This document shows positions 44,224 to 53,384 of a DNA stretch of 64,000 bases, piece after piece. The position numbers were made by a program, and so were the translations under genes. The notes beneath the pieces were generated by a model. That model saw only the letters and a program-made list of their open reading frames with translations. It was not told where the DNA came from and ran no database searches. Within the stretch, counting starts at the first letter, position 1. Each line of letters begins with the position of its first letter. Origin of the DNA: Rhizobium acidisoli (lineage in GTDB: Bacteria; Pseudomonadota; Alphaproteobacteria; Rhizobiales; Rhizobiaceae); NCBI RefSeq assembly GCF_002531755.2, contig NZ_CP035002.1, positions 744,001-808,000 on the forward strand, given 5' to 3'.

Positions 44224-45162
44224 CTATCGCGCGGTTTCCAGGCGGCGATCGCCGCGCAGAAGGGTCAGCCAGGCCTCCGACACTTTCTCAGCGCCTGTGC
44301 CCCCGATATGGCAATCGTCGTAGCGGTCGTCTCCATCGAGCAATGCGTCGGAATTTGCACCCTCACGGATACCGTGGCCGCTTTTTGACAGGGCCAGCTG
44401 CGCCCGTACTATTGGATTGTCTGGAATATGCTCCTTGAAGCCGCCGTTGCTCGGTTCGAGGCATTTCGATGCGATCGAAATGTAAACGGGTGCCTCGACG
44501 CCGTGCTGACGCAACGTGTCAACCATCGACATGAAACGTTCCCGATAGGCCTCCGCAGTGGTGCCGATAACGAGGTCCTTCTCTCCTTGCACCCAGAGGA
44601 CGCTGGTTATCCGATAACCGGAAGCCTGAAGCTGTTTCATTGTATCAACCAGCACAGGATTGAGGTCACCGCCTGCCGCCCATCGGGCGACCTCAGATCC
44701 GGAATAGGCGAGGGGGGCGAGAATGACGCTGTCATTTTGTCCCGATGCGATCAATTTGTTGCCAAGAAGCGTCCAGTACTCTCCCTTGGTATCGGTCGAT
44801 CCAAGAAGTGGCGACGCGGCGATGAAGCACCGTTTGCCAAAGGCGTTTACAACGCGAGCGCCATAACTTGACCGGTGCCGTTGTCCACCGTCGTTGGCCG
44901 CATTCGATTGGCCAAGAATGAGTAGGACAGAAGTTCGATCAGTTTGAACCGGGCAGGTCACAGGCGTCTTTGATTCATCCCCGATGAGGCGTTCCTTGTC
45001 GTCGAAAGTATAACGGCTTGGAGCCGCCGCCTTCTCTGCGCCAAACGTTTTCTTCAGCGCGGAAAGTTGCGGCCAAGGAAAGATCTCATGTCTGGCGCTG
45101 ATGCCGCCGAAACAGTACATAGCGAACAAGACGGCCATGCCGACCGCTAGCGTTTTGCGCAT
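44224..45162 (-). CDS. SASA-domain carbohydrate esterase (sialate O-acetylesterase-like)
   Basis: This 312-residue protein has an N-terminal hydrophobic export/anchor segment (TLAVGMAVLFAMYCFGGISA). The SASA/SGNH core has nucleophile LLILGQSNAANDGG, SGSEVARWAAGG, WVQGEKDL and the C-terminal catalytic Asp-His in DDCHIGGTGAEKVSEAW. It probably removes acetyl groups from an extracellular polysaccharide. It is divergent from a BON-domain gene with a GGAC-N4-GTCC palindrome between. Confidence 0.85.
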   Translation of the reverse strand: MRKTLAVGMAVLFAMYCFGGISARHEIFPWPQLSALKKTFGAEKAAAPSRYTFDDKERLIGDESKTPVTCPVQTDRTSVLLILGQSNAANDGGQRHRSSYGARVVNAFGKRCFIAASPLLGSTDTKGEYWTLLGNKLIASGQNDSVILAPLAYSGSEVARWAAGGDLNPVLVDTMKQLQASGYRITSVLWVQGEKDLVIGTTAEAYRERFMSMVDTLRQHGVEAPVYISIASKCLEPSNGGFKEHIPDNPIVRAQLALSKSGHGIREGANSDALLDGDDRYDDCHIGGTGAEKVSEAWLTLLRGDRRLETAR

Positions 45163-45405
45163 GTCGTTACCTTTTAATCATGATCCGATGACATGGAGCC
45201 TACTGGACCATCAAGGCTGCTCATTGAGCCAGCTTTTGGCACGCAGGACGGGGGAGCGAAAGACGAGGGAATGCTCCATGCAAACGGGACGAAAATACTG
45301 GCTTTCAGCACGCTGCCTTCGCTCGAATATGCCCGAATGGCATCGGGACAGGTTTTCAACGTCCCGATGTTTTAGCTTATTGGCATATAATGCCGAGGGA
45401 AAGCA

Positions 45406-45417
45406 GGACTTAAGTCC
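45406..45417. promoter_or_regulatory. GGAC-N4-GTCC palindrome, site 1
   Basis: GGACTTAAGTCC is a perfect 12-bp palindrome between divergent genes, 80 bp before the BON gene start at 45497 and 244 bp before the esterase start. Confidence 0.6.
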
Positions 45418-45496
45418 GGCTGGCGACCTGGGGATCATTGCTCATATTAGAATTGAGTAACCCAAGCACGTGGAGGGGCGGAAAGAGGAGGAGAAC

Positions 45497-45772
45497 ATGA
45501 AATTCGGCTTCGACAACCACCAGAACCATGGCGACCACTGTTCGGAATGCCACAGTTCGGCGTCAACCATCGCAACAATATCAGCAGCCCTTTCCGCTGA
45601 CCCAGATATCGACAGCAGTGCCATCGAGATCAGAATGCTCGGCCCTGTCGTCCTGCTCGAAGGCTACATAACAAACAGCGCGGACCGCGAGAAAGCGATT
45701 TCGCTTGCTGCGATGATCGTGGGACCGGAGAACGTCCAGGACCGGATGCTGAGCCGCTTCCCCACGCAGTAA
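45497..45772 (+). CDS. BON-domain protein
   Basis: This 91-residue protein starts at ATG 45497 after GAGGAGAAC. After a His/Cys-rich start (HQNHGDHCSECHSSA) it has a BON domain (ISAALSADPDIDSSAIEIRMLGPVVLLEGYITNSADREKAISLAAMIVGPENVQDRM). BON domains bind phospholipid or envelope surfaces and occur in OsmY-like stress proteins. No signal peptide. A paralogue lies at 47815-48054. Confidence 0.88.
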   Translation: MKFGFDNHQNHGDHCSECHSSASTIATISAALSADPDIDSSAIEIRMLGPVVLLEGYITNSADREKAISLAAMIVGPENVQDRMLSRFPTQ

Positions 45773-45793
45773 CGGCCGTGTCCAACTGGGCTA

Positions 45794-45805
45794 GGACTAA
45801 GGTCC
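45794..45805. promoter_or_regulatory. GGAC-N4-GTCC palindrome, site 2
   Basis: GGACTAAGGTCC lies 97 bp before the DUF1236 start at 45902. A GGAAC-N18-TT sequence at 45836-45860 downstream of it could be an EcfG-type promoter. Confidence 0.55.
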
Positions 45806-45901
45806 GGGTGAGCCCCGGCATGAAGTCCCAACTCCGGAACACTTCCTCCATTGACCAGTTTGGTCCCGCACCGGAACGAACCTTCAAGGAGGAAAAAGTA
45901 A

Positions 45902-46297
45902 ATGGAAACGAAGGTTGTAATAACCGCGGCAGCTATGCTGCTTGCAGCGACATCTGCCTTTGCCCAGTCGTCGACAGTGACAGGCGCGGCAGGTGGTGCC
46001 GCGACAGGTGCGATCGTTGGCGGCCCGGTCGGTGCTGCTGTCGGGGGCATAGTCGGCGGCGTAGCAGGTAGCGTCATTGATCCACCGCCGCAGAAGGTGG
46101 TGACCTATGTTCAACAGGCTCCCGCACCCAGCGAGCGTGTCGTGGTGAAGGAAAAGCTGGTCGTGGGACAGCCCCTGCCGGAGACCGTGGTCGTGACGCC
46201 AATTCCCGATGATCCGAAGTATTCATACGCGATTGTCAACGATCAGCGCGTGATCGTCGAACCTTCCACCAGGAAGGTCATCCAGGTCATCCAGTAA
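45902..46297 (+). CDS. Exported DUF1236 protein with glycine-zipper segment
   Basis: This 131-residue protein has a signal peptide (VVITAAAMLLAATSAFA). A glycine-zipper-like stretch follows (GAAGGAATGAIVGGPVGAAVGGIVGGVAGSVI) that could insert into membranes. The C-terminal DUF1236 domain is VVGQPLPETVVVTPIPDDPKYSYAIVNDQRVIVEPSTRKVIQVI. AAGGAGG precedes it. Periplasmic, function unknown. Confidence 0.88.
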   Translation: METKVVITAAAMLLAATSAFAQSSTVTGAAGGAATGAIVGGPVGAAVGGIVGGVAGSVIDPPPQKVVTYVQQAPAPSERVVVKEKLVVGQPLPETVVVTPIPDDPKYSYAIVNDQRVIVEPSTRKVIQVIQ

Positions 46298-46392
46298 CAG
46301 ATGGGCGGCTCTAAACGCCTTCTAACAATGAGGTACGCATGCACCGCTGGAGATGCGGCCGCCATCGTGCGCCTAAAATTCGGAGTTTGATC

Positions 46393-47274
46393 ATGAAAAG
46401 CAATCATCTCACAATGATGCTCGCCGCGCTGTCGCTGAGCGTATCGCCGCTTTCAACATTGCCGGCAGCAGCACAGCAGGACGCACAGAAGAGCGGGCAG
46501 GCTCAATCCGGCTCTCAGCCGGAGGCGAAATCCGGATCACAATCCGGCTCCAGCGCCACGAGCACGGGCACCGACTGCACCCCAGACGCGTCGGGAGCTT
46601 GTCCACAAAAGAAGGACCAGTCGTCGCAGCAGAAATCCGGTCAAGGTTCGGACACTCAAAAGAGCGCTAAGCAGCCATCGACCGACAACAGTTCGACGAG
46701 CGGAAGTGCGTCCGGCAAATCGTCGACAGAAACCAAGTCCGGTGGCACGGACGCCAGTGGTGGCACCACCAACACCGAACAGAAGGCCACCACCAAGTCC
46801 GGCGGCACTGAGGGCAATGGCTCGGCCACCTCAGGCTCGAAGAGCAGCACGCAAAATGCCAAACCTGCAGAGGGAAGCGGCAACCCCAGCACCACGCAAA
46901 GCGGTGATGCATCGAAGCAATCGACCGACCAGAACTCGTCGAGGACCAACAAAAGCTCTTCTGAAACCAACAAGAACACGTCGACTGACAATCAGACTTC
47001 AAACACAAAAACCAACGTTAACATCTCCGTCGAACAGCAGACCGAAATTCGAACGGTGGTGAAGGAGGTCCATGTTGCACCAGTGAAGGAAGTAGACTTC
47101 ACGGTCTCCGTCGGAACGAAAATCCCGAAGAAGGTCCGGCTTGAGCGGCTGCCGACGCGCATTGTTAAGATCGTACCTCAGTACGAAGGCTACCGCTTCT
47201 TCATCCTTGCGGACGGCCGGATCGTCATCGTCGATCCAAATGCGCTCACGATCGTCTACATCATCGAGGCTTAG
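46393..47274 (+). CDS. Exported DUF1236 protein with long Ser/Thr/Gln/Gly-rich linker
   Basis: This 293-residue protein has a signal peptide ending LPAAAQ. About 170 residues of low-complexity Ser/Thr/Gln/Gly/Lys sequence follow, with repeated KSGG and SSST units, and then the DUF1236 domain (VGTKIPKKVRLERLPTRIVKIVPQYEGYRFFILADGRIVIVDPNALTIVYIIE). The linker is probably disordered or wall-spanning. It follows the other DUF1236 gene by 95 bp on the same strand. Confidence 0.85.
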   Translation: MKSNHLTMMLAALSLSVSPLSTLPAAAQQDAQKSGQAQSGSQPEAKSGSQSGSSATSTGTDCTPDASGACPQKKDQSSQQKSGQGSDTQKSAKQPSTDNSSTSGSASGKSSTETKSGGTDASGGTTNTEQKATTKSGGTEGNGSATSGSKSSTQNAKPAEGSGNPSTTQSGDASKQSTDQNSSRTNKSSSETNKNTSTDNQTSNTKTNVNISVEQQTEIRTVVKEVHVAPVKEVDFTVSVGTKIPKKVRLERLPTRIVKIVPQYEGYRFFILADGRIVIVDPNALTIVYIIEA

Positions 47275-47283
47275 CAAGCGTTT

Positions 47284-47309
47284 CCCGGCGGCGTCGTTAC
47301 GCCGCCGGG
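47284..47309. repeat. GC-rich 11-bp inverted repeat
   Basis: CCCGGCGGCGT and ACGCCGCCGGG are separated by 4 nt, right after the DUF1236 stop and 16 bp before the next ATG. There is no T-run, so it may stabilise or attenuate the transcript. Confidence 0.6.
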
Positions 47310-47325
47310 CCGCAGGAGCTATCAA

Positions 47326-47508
47326 ATGATCTATCATGAAGATAAACCATCCGGAGCGACGTTTCCCGTCGTCGTCATCTTGATTGCCATGGTCGCAATT
47401 GTGGGGGCCCTGGCACTGTCATCAGGCCGACGGACACCGGCAAGGGTCTGGGTTCCTGAAAGTACAGCAGGCCATTTGATCTCATCTCGGCATGCGCAAC
47501 GCAGTTAA
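47326..47508 (+). CDS. Small single-pass membrane protein (60 aa)
   Basis: One hydrophobic helix (FPVVVILIAMVAIVGALALSS, residues 13-33) is followed by a basic tail. CAGGAG lies 7 bp upstream. It is probably in the DUF1236 transcript. Function unknown. Confidence 0.65.
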   Translation: MIYHEDKPSGATFPVVVILIAMVAIVGALALSSGRRTPARVWVPESTAGHLISSRHAQRS

Positions 47509-47814
47509 TCACTGAGACACAAAAGAGACCCGGTGACCAAAGTCGGTGGAGGACTGACCGGAGCCAAAGCGACGACCGTCGCAATGGTAAGCGAAATTTC
47601 AGCAGTCCGTGACGAATAGGAAGGCAGCGATCGGCGAAGTGCCCGAAGCGGACGTCCCACTAACCACGCTCTATCAAGGTCGGAGCGCTGGATGCGAACC
47701 CATTTTTCAGGGTAGAGCTGGTGGACTTGTCGATGCTCTGTCTTACTCGCCCCAGCCCTGGTGCCGTTTGGGATTCTTGTTTATCGCAAAGCGCCGACTC
47801 CTGAGCTGAAGAGG
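47509..47814. other. No recognisable gene
   Basis: No supported frame or structure was seen in these 306 bp between convergent genes. Confidence 0.4.
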
Positions 47815-48054
47815 TTATGCCATCTCTTTGCGGTCTCGCATTCTGTCGTGCACGTTTTCCGGGCCTGCGATCAACGCGGCGATAGCCGTCGCTTTCTCCC
47901 GATCACCGTAGTCCGCCACATAGCCCTCCAGCAGGACGCTTCTGCCGACCATAGTTACAGAGATCGACGAGCTTTCCAGTTCTGGTTCCATGGACACCGC
48001 CGCCTGCACGCTCGCAAGCTGATCGTGGGCGAGGCTTTCCGGCTCAAATGTCAT
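47815..48054 (-). CDS. BON-domain protein
   Basis: This 79-residue BON domain (VQAAVSMEPELESSSISVTMVGRSVLLEGYVADYGDREKATAIAALIAGPENVHDRM) closely resembles 45497-45772 but lacks the Cys-rich start. GGAGG precedes the ATG. Two GGAC-N4-GTCC palindromes lie 59 and 113 bp upstream. Confidence 0.88.
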   Translation of the reverse strand: MTFEPESLAHDQLASVQAAVSMEPELESSSISVTMVGRSVLLEGYVADYGDREKATAIAALIAGPENVHDRMRDRKEMA

Positions 48055-48112
48055 GGCAGTCCTCCTTCGTCATGCCAAGGAAACAGCCGGAATTCAATTT
48101 GGTTCAGAGCCG

Positions 48113-48124
48113 GGACTTAGGTCC
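48113..48124. promoter_or_regulatory. GGAC-N4-GTCC palindrome, site 3
   Basis: GGACTTAGGTCC, 59 bp before the BON gene start at 48054 (minus strand). Confidence 0.55.
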
Positions 48125-48166
48125 TAGCGATGGATCGGGGTCAGTAAGGCTGCCCTAAGTCTGACC

Positions 48167-48178
48167 GGACCTAAGTCC
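48167..48178. promoter_or_regulatory. GGAC-N4-GTCC palindrome, site 4
   Basis: GGACCTAAGTCC, 113 bp before the BON gene start. Sites 3 and 4 are 54 bp apart centre to centre, about five helical turns. Confidence 0.55.
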
Positions 48179-48777
48179 AGGCTTACACGCGCTCACCAAC
48201 TGGCATAGCGTTTTGGCGTCCAACCCCTGATGGACGACGGAAGGAAGGCGCAGTTGGAGTATGTATCGGTTCCTTCTGAGCCTTCCTTTCCCGAAAGCAT
48301 TCTGCGTTTGGGTCGACTGAAATTCTTGCAACGTGAAGGGACAGGACGCCGACAGACCACGGTAGAAGTGCGCTGTATCTATGAAATCATGCCTGAATAC
48401 CATTCAGGGTGATAACCCAGAAGCCTCAGTGCCAGGCGGTCACCGAAGGGGGCGCGCTTTCGGCCAATTTGCCACTCGGTTATCCGGATAGTCAGGACTA
48501 CGCGGACGGGTTACCGTGGCTGGCGCTTGCTAGAGAGCAGTTCCCAGGCGCGCCGTATCTTCGCGGGCCGCGAGGAAATCCGTTCCTTTGTGGGAGGCAC
48601 CAATATGCCGTTGCGAAAGTCAACCAGGGCTTTGGGCTTCCAGCCCGCTCCGTCCGCTCGACCAATCACGGTCTGCGAATGGCCTCCCGGTTTGGCGATC
48701 CATCACCGACCACATCCCGTTCTCAAGTGCATGTATTTCGTGGTCAGGGGCGACAGCTTCTTTCCCAGCAGAATGAC

Positions 48778-49337
48778 ATGATTACTCGGCGCTCCGCCTT
48801 GATAGTATTTGCGGGCGCAGACTTGTCGGGCAGCGTAAACGCACAGGATCAGGTTACCGACGGCCTGCCTCGGGGGTCGCTTGCCTTCAAGATCACTCGA
48901 CTACCCGTTGAACCGGATGCCGACGACCTCGCCTTGATGGCATTGTATGGCGATAAATACGACCAAACGAAATTCGCAATCGAATTGCAGAGCGAGTCGC
49001 ATGGCAGGTTCGCCATGTCTCAGTCGGGCCGCGACTCACGCGATTCCTTTCCGACCTGGGCAAAGCCCTGGGAGGGAGCGGTCCTCGCCCTTCAGACGCC
49101 AAACAGGACACGCTAGAATTCGATATAGCATTTCTCGGACCACCGACCATCCGCTCCTCGGGAGGCGGTTTCGGCGGCGGTCCCGGAGAATGGCACACTA
49201 CCAAGATTTTCCCCGGGCAAGACCAGGCTGAAGTCTATTTTAACTTCAATCTCATTTCCGGTGAGGCGGAGTTCAGAATCGAGGACGAAAGCTATGGCAA
49301 CGATGTCCTCTCCGAACTGTCCAAGGTGATCTGGTAG
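48778..49337 (+). pseudogene. Hypothetical protein, frameshifted
   Basis: MITRRSALIVFAGADLSGSV starts with a weak signal-like segment and runs KITRLPVEPDADDLALMALYGDKYDQTKFAIELQSESHGRFAMSQ. Near 49050 the sense moves to another frame: DLGKALGGSGPRPSDAKQDTLEFDIAFLGPPTIRSSGGGFGGGPGEWHTTKIFPGQDQAEVYFNFNLISGEAEFRIEDESYGNDV to TAG at 49335. It is one gene of about 186 codons with one indel. The product is unknown, perhaps secreted. Confidence 0.6.
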
Positions 49338-49686
49338 GGCCTGGTCCAGGGCGTCTTCGTAACGTGTTCCGTCTTCCGCCGCTGTCGAATACGCCAACGG
49401 CAGAGGGGGCGCCCAATGGGGGCTAGGCCGTTCCGCGAACTCGTCGCCAAACCGGAGCAGCATGCCCACTTCGTGGAAGAGCCGGAAACCCCGAAACAAG
49501 TGGCGGAGTTCTTCAACGAATGGCCCCGAACACACAGCACTGCGTTTCGCGCTTCCGACCGTTCGGAACGGACGTGGATTTGCGTACTAAAGCGTGCATC
49601 AGACGATCGTCCTCGAACAACGCACTCCTTTTCAAAGGATTTCTTAATTGGCGTGTGCGTTAATCAGCGGAAAATGGGGTGGTCCA
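49338..49686. other. No recognisable gene
   Basis: A short frame around 49416 has no motif. This is the upstream region of the FecR-CHASE2 operon. Confidence 0.4.
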
Positions 49687-50643
49687 ATGTTCGCAATTTT
49701 GCGTCTTTTTCTTCTTGCCATCGTTCTAATGCCGAGTGCAGTGTTTGCTGCGAGCGGGGACTGGGAAGTTCTCAAGGCGACGAGCCAGGTAAAATTCACC
49801 ACTGACCGCAATAGCTGGAAAGACTTGCGCACAGGTGACGTCGTTCCGAACGGCGCCTGGGTCTCGACTGGGCCTCGTGGCCGGGCCCAGCTCGTCCGCG
49901 GGGTCGAGACCATTGGATTGCAGCCCAATACGACGGCGTCCTTTACAACGAAGCCGGGTGGCTTTTTTACCCCCCGGAAGACGGAAATTGTGCAGCAGGT
50001 CGGTGCACTTGATCTTGAGATCGAGAAGCTGAGCCAGCCGCACACGACGGTTCAAACGCCTTACCTCGCAGCCGTCGTGAAGGGAACGATCTTTCATGTC
50101 ACAGTTGGCAAAACCAAGGCATCGGTCGCCGTCGATCGCGGCCTCGTGCAGGTTACGTCATTCGCGAGCGGCCAACAGGCGAATGTCGGCCCGCGCCAGA
50201 GCGCCTCAGTGGCTCGGCGGAGCGGCATGACCGTCGCAGGCGCAATCGCAAAACCTTCGATCTCGTCCGTTCCTGCCTCCGTTGCCGTCGTTCAGGCTGT
50301 TGGAGCGACAACCTTGGCAGGCCAGGCCGAAACCGCACCAGATAACAGCAAATCCTCACAAGGAGCCGGAAGGACCAGCAAAAATGCCTCTGGCGGGAAT
50401 AGCAGCGGCAAAGGAAATTCCGGCAGTAGCGGCGATGGTGGCGGCAACGCCAACGGCGGTGGGAATAACGGCCATGGCAGCGGCGGCAACAGCGGAAACG
50501 GTGGCGGTTCCGCCGACTCCAACCACGGCAGCCACGGCGGTGGCGACAACACCGGTAATAACGGCAACGGAGGCGGCAAGGGTAAGGGCAACGACGGAAA
50601 CGGCAACGGCGGCAACCACGGAAACGGCAAGGGCAAGAAGTGA
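49687..50643 (+). CDS. Periplasmic FecR-domain protein
   Basis: This 318-residue protein has a signal peptide (FAILRLFLLAIVLMPSAVFA). The FecR domain follows (VKFTTDRNSWKDLRTGDVVPNGAWVSTGPRGRAQLV ... IGLQPNTTASF ... TVQTPYLAAVVKGTIFHV), and then an 80-residue Gly/Asn/Ser-rich, probably disordered tail. Its stop overlaps the GTG start of the CHASE2 gene by 4 bp. FecR/CHASE2 pairs are known sensory units in which the FecR protein probably modulates the periplasmic CHASE2 domain. Confidence 0.88.
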   Translation: MFAILRLFLLAIVLMPSAVFAASGDWEVLKATSQVKFTTDRNSWKDLRTGDVVPNGAWVSTGPRGRAQLVRGVETIGLQPNTTASFTTKPGGFFTPRKTEIVQQVGALDLEIEKLSQPHTTVQTPYLAAVVKGTIFHVTVGKTKASVAVDRGLVQVTSFASGQQANVGPRQSASVARRSGMTVAGAIAKPSISSVPASVAVVQAVGATTLAGQAETAPDNSKSSQGAGRTSKNASGGNSSGKGNSGSSGDGGGNANGGGNNGHGSGGNSGNGGGSADSNHGSHGGGDNTGNNGNGGGKGKGNDGNGNGGNHGNGKGKK

Positions 50644-53384
50644 GGGCTTTGGCTTCGGCTCTCCGGCAAATTACCTCTGGAGGAGCTGGCCCTATCGCTC
50701 TACGTGCCCTGCTGATTGCGGCGATGCTAGCGCTTCCGGTGGTTGCCAGTAAAATCGCTGCCGTCACACAATTGGATGACGGTCTCATTGCCAAGCGCTT
50801 TGAATGGGCGCCACGCGATGCTTCCGGAAAGATCGTCTTTATTGCCATAGACAAGCGTACTCTCGACGCTGTCGGCATCTGGCCATGGCCGCGCAGTCAA
50901 TATGGGAAGCTTCTGGAGAAGCTGACGGCTGCAAACGCCGCCGACATTTTTCTCGATATTGACTTTTCGACGCCCTCGAGCCCCGCCGAAGACGGCGCTC
51001 TTGCAGCGGCGCTCGAGAAGGCCGGTGGCGGCGTCCTACTACCCATCTTTCGTCAGAAAGTTGCCGCAGGATCATCTGAAACGGAAATTTCGAAGCCGAT
51101 CGCTGCTTTGCTTGCGAATGCCTGGCCGGTTTTCGCGAATGTCCCCATGGACGCTGATGGCATCATTCGTGGATTCGATCTCGGCAACGAGTTCGACGGA
51201 AGGTCTACCCAATCGGCCGCCGCAGCCCTCAGCGGTAGTCCTGACACCTCCGGGCGGCGGTTGATCGATTTTTCGATCCGACAGGAAAGTGTGCCGACCT
51301 ACTCCTTGATCGATGTTCTTTCCGGAAAGGTGGCTGACGAGCAACTCGAGGGTCGTTCGATCGTCGTCGGGGCTTCGGCCGCAGAACTAAAGGACATATT
51401 TCCGGTACCTCTTGAGGGCTCGATTGTGGGCCCGCTGCTCCACGTTCTTGCGGCCGAGACCCTTCTTCAAAACCGTAGTCTACGACAGTACGATCAGGGA
51501 CCGCTCGATCTTCTCATAGCCGCAATCCTGATCGTCGCTATTTTCTCGTCTCGAAGGGCGGGTATGGCAAAAATGTCGGTTCTGCTGGCCGCGGCGGGAT
51601 TGGTCGGTGAAGCAGTGGCTTTCTGTCTTCAGAAAGATTTTGCGGTCGTCAGCGGGACAAGTGTCCACTGGATGCTGCTCGCTCTCGCATGGGTGCTCGC
51701 TTTCAACGAACGTATCGATCTCGGCCAGACGATGGCGACATTTGCCGGCATCGATGCCCGCAATACAAGGCGGCTGATGCGACGCATCATTGCGGATAGC
51801 TCTGACGGTATCGTGGCCTTCACCAGCGACATGAAGATTGCGGAAATCAGCATATCCGCTCAGGCGGTCTTAAAACTGGGCGCTGGTGCTGATCTGCTGA
51901 CCAGTCCGGAACGGTCGGTGACCGAGGCCGTCGCCAGCCTTATGGCCCGTTTTGATGTCGATTCCGGCCGTATTCACACCGATGTCGTGGAATTCGTGAC
52001 GTATGGTGGCGAGGACCAAATCGCCTATGAAGCCCGCATTACTCTTTCACCGGTCGAGGGACACGATCCGAAGGCGGCACATTCGTTCTGTGGCTGCATC
52101 ATTATCCGCGATGTCACCGTCCAAAAGAGGTATCAAGCCAAACTCAAGAGGATGTCGGAGGAGGATGACCTTACTGGGCTTCTCAACCGTCGAGAGTTCC
52201 TTGCACGTCTCGAAGGACGCATTGGCCTCGTTGTGGTTCTTGAGATCGAGCGTTTTTCGGATATATGTGCCGTCCTTGGACGAGACGCCGGTGACAGCCT
52301 ATTGAGGGCCGTCGGAGCGCGACTTGAAACAAATTTTCCTGATGGCCTGCTTGGGCGGATCGAGGGGGCATTGTTTGCTTTGCTCACTGGGAAGGAGGAC
52401 GATCCCGCACTTTGCGCAGATAGGCTTCTAAGCCTCTTTGAGGAGCCTGTTGTCATCGACGAAACGTCTGTGATTATCGCCCTTCGACTGGGTCTTGTGC
52501 AGGCTGGACCATTGCGCGCCGAAGCCGCTCTCGGCGCTGCCGAGTCGGCCCTCGATACCGCGAAAAAGACTTCTGAGGCCTGGTCGATCTATAATCCGGC
52601 GATCGCTCTTCGGCAGGCTCGCTTGCGACGGCTCGAGACTGATATCCGTGCCGGGCTGCGCGACCAACAATTCTTCCTTCTCTATCAGCCGCAGGTCGAT
52701 CTTTCGAGCGGACGGTTCGTTGGGGCTGAGGCGTTGTTGCGGTGGCGTCATCCGGAGCTTGGCGTCATTTCGCCGGCAGAATTTATACCGATCGCCGAAT
52801 CTTCGGGATTGATCTGCAATATCGGCCGATGGGTCTTGACGGAAGCTTGCGCCGAGGCTTCGCGATGGCCGTTCGGTACTGTTTCGGTGAACATGTCGCC
52901 TGTTCAGTTCGACCGGTCCGATGTTGAGGCGGACGTTCGCCTCGCGCTGTCGACTAGCGGATTGCCTGCATCAAGGCTTTGTATCGAGCTCACCGAATCC
53001 GTCTTCCTTAACGACAGTGGCCGATCGGTCGAAAAGATGGCGGCGGCTCGCGGGATGGGCGTTTCACTAGCGCTGGACGATTTCGGAACGGGTTACTCGT
53101 CAATGAGCTACCTTGCCGATCTCCCGCTCGACAAACTCAAGATCGACCAATCATTCGTCCGCAGAATGACTGGAGCTCAAGGCGTTCTGGAAATCGTTAA
53201 AGCAATCGTGTTTCTGGCGCGCGGTCTCAACCTTGAGATCGTCGCGGAAGGCGTGGAAGGCGAGGCGGAGGAGGCATTGCTTCGACAGCTTGAATGCCAA
53301 ACCGGGCAAGGCTATCTTTTCGGCAAGCCGCAGATTGCTTCTGAGATGATCGCACATTTTGGCCTGTCCATGCACGTGGCATGA
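50640..53384 (+). CDS. CHASE2-PAS-GGDEF-EAL membrane protein, probable c-di-GMP phosphodiesterase
   Basis: This 914-residue protein has an N-terminal helix (IALRALLIAAMLALPVVAS), a periplasmic CHASE2 domain (KIVFIAIDKRTLDAVGIWPWPRSQYGKLLEKL), three helices (about 285-355), a PAS-like region, a GGDEF fold and an EAL domain. The GGDEF signature is degenerate (RIEGALFALL), so cyclase activity is unlikely. The EAL residues are present (GAEALLRWRHPE, NMSPVQF, ELTES, LDDFGTGYSSM, KIDQSF, AEGVE, GQGYLFGKP), so c-di-GMP hydrolysis is likely. It is coupled to fecR-like by GTGA. Confidence 0.92.
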   Translation: MRALASALRQITSGGAGPIALRALLIAAMLALPVVASKIAAVTQLDDGLIAKRFEWAPRDASGKIVFIAIDKRTLDAVGIWPWPRSQYGKLLEKLTAANAADIFLDIDFSTPSSPAEDGALAAALEKAGGGVLLPIFRQKVAAGSSETEISKPIAALLANAWPVFANVPMDADGIIRGFDLGNEFDGRSTQSAAAALSGSPDTSGRRLIDFSIRQESVPTYSLIDVLSGKVADEQLEGRSIVVGASAAELKDIFPVPLEGSIVGPLLHVLAAETLLQNRSLRQYDQGPLDLLIAAILIVAIFSSRRAGMAKMSVLLAAAGLVGEAVAFCLQKDFAVVSGTSVHWMLLALAWVLAFNERIDLGQTMATFAGIDARNTRRLMRRIIADSSDGIVAFTSDMKIAEISISAQAVLKLGAGADLLTSPERSVTEAVASLMARFDVDSGRIHTDVVEFVTYGGEDQIAYEARITLSPVEGHDPKAAHSFCGCIIIRDVTVQKRYQAKLKRMSEEDDLTGLLNRREFLARLEGRIGLVVVLEIERFSDICAVLGRDAGDSLLRAVGARLETNFPDGLLGRIEGALFALLTGKEDDPALCADRLLSLFEEPVVIDETSVIIALRLGLVQAGPLRAEAALGAAESALDTAKKTSEAWSIYNPAIALRQARLRRLETDIRAGLRDQQFFLLYQPQVDLSSGRFVGAEALLRWRHPELGVISPAEFIPIAESSGLICNIGRWVLTEACAEASRWPFGTVSVNMSPVQFDRSDVEADVRLALSTSGLPASRLCIELTESVFLNDSGRSVEKMAAARGMGVSLALDDFGTGYSSMSYLADLPLDKLKIDQSFVRRMTGAQGVLEIVKAIVFLARGLNLEIVAEGVEGEAEEALLRQLECQTGQGYLFGKPQIASEMIAHFGLSMHVA

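Larger units (their letters stand above)
48055..48777. other. Regulatory region and non-coding stretch
   Basis: The first 125 bp hold sites 3 and 4 of the palindrome for the BON gene. The rest has overlapping frames (including one from 48409 that runs into the next gene) with no family signature. Confidence 0.4.

Noticed and set aside
50153..50878. Long minus-strand frame opposite the FecR tail
   Set aside because: Repetitive Arg/Cys-rich composition caused by the Gly/Asn-rich repeats of the real gene.
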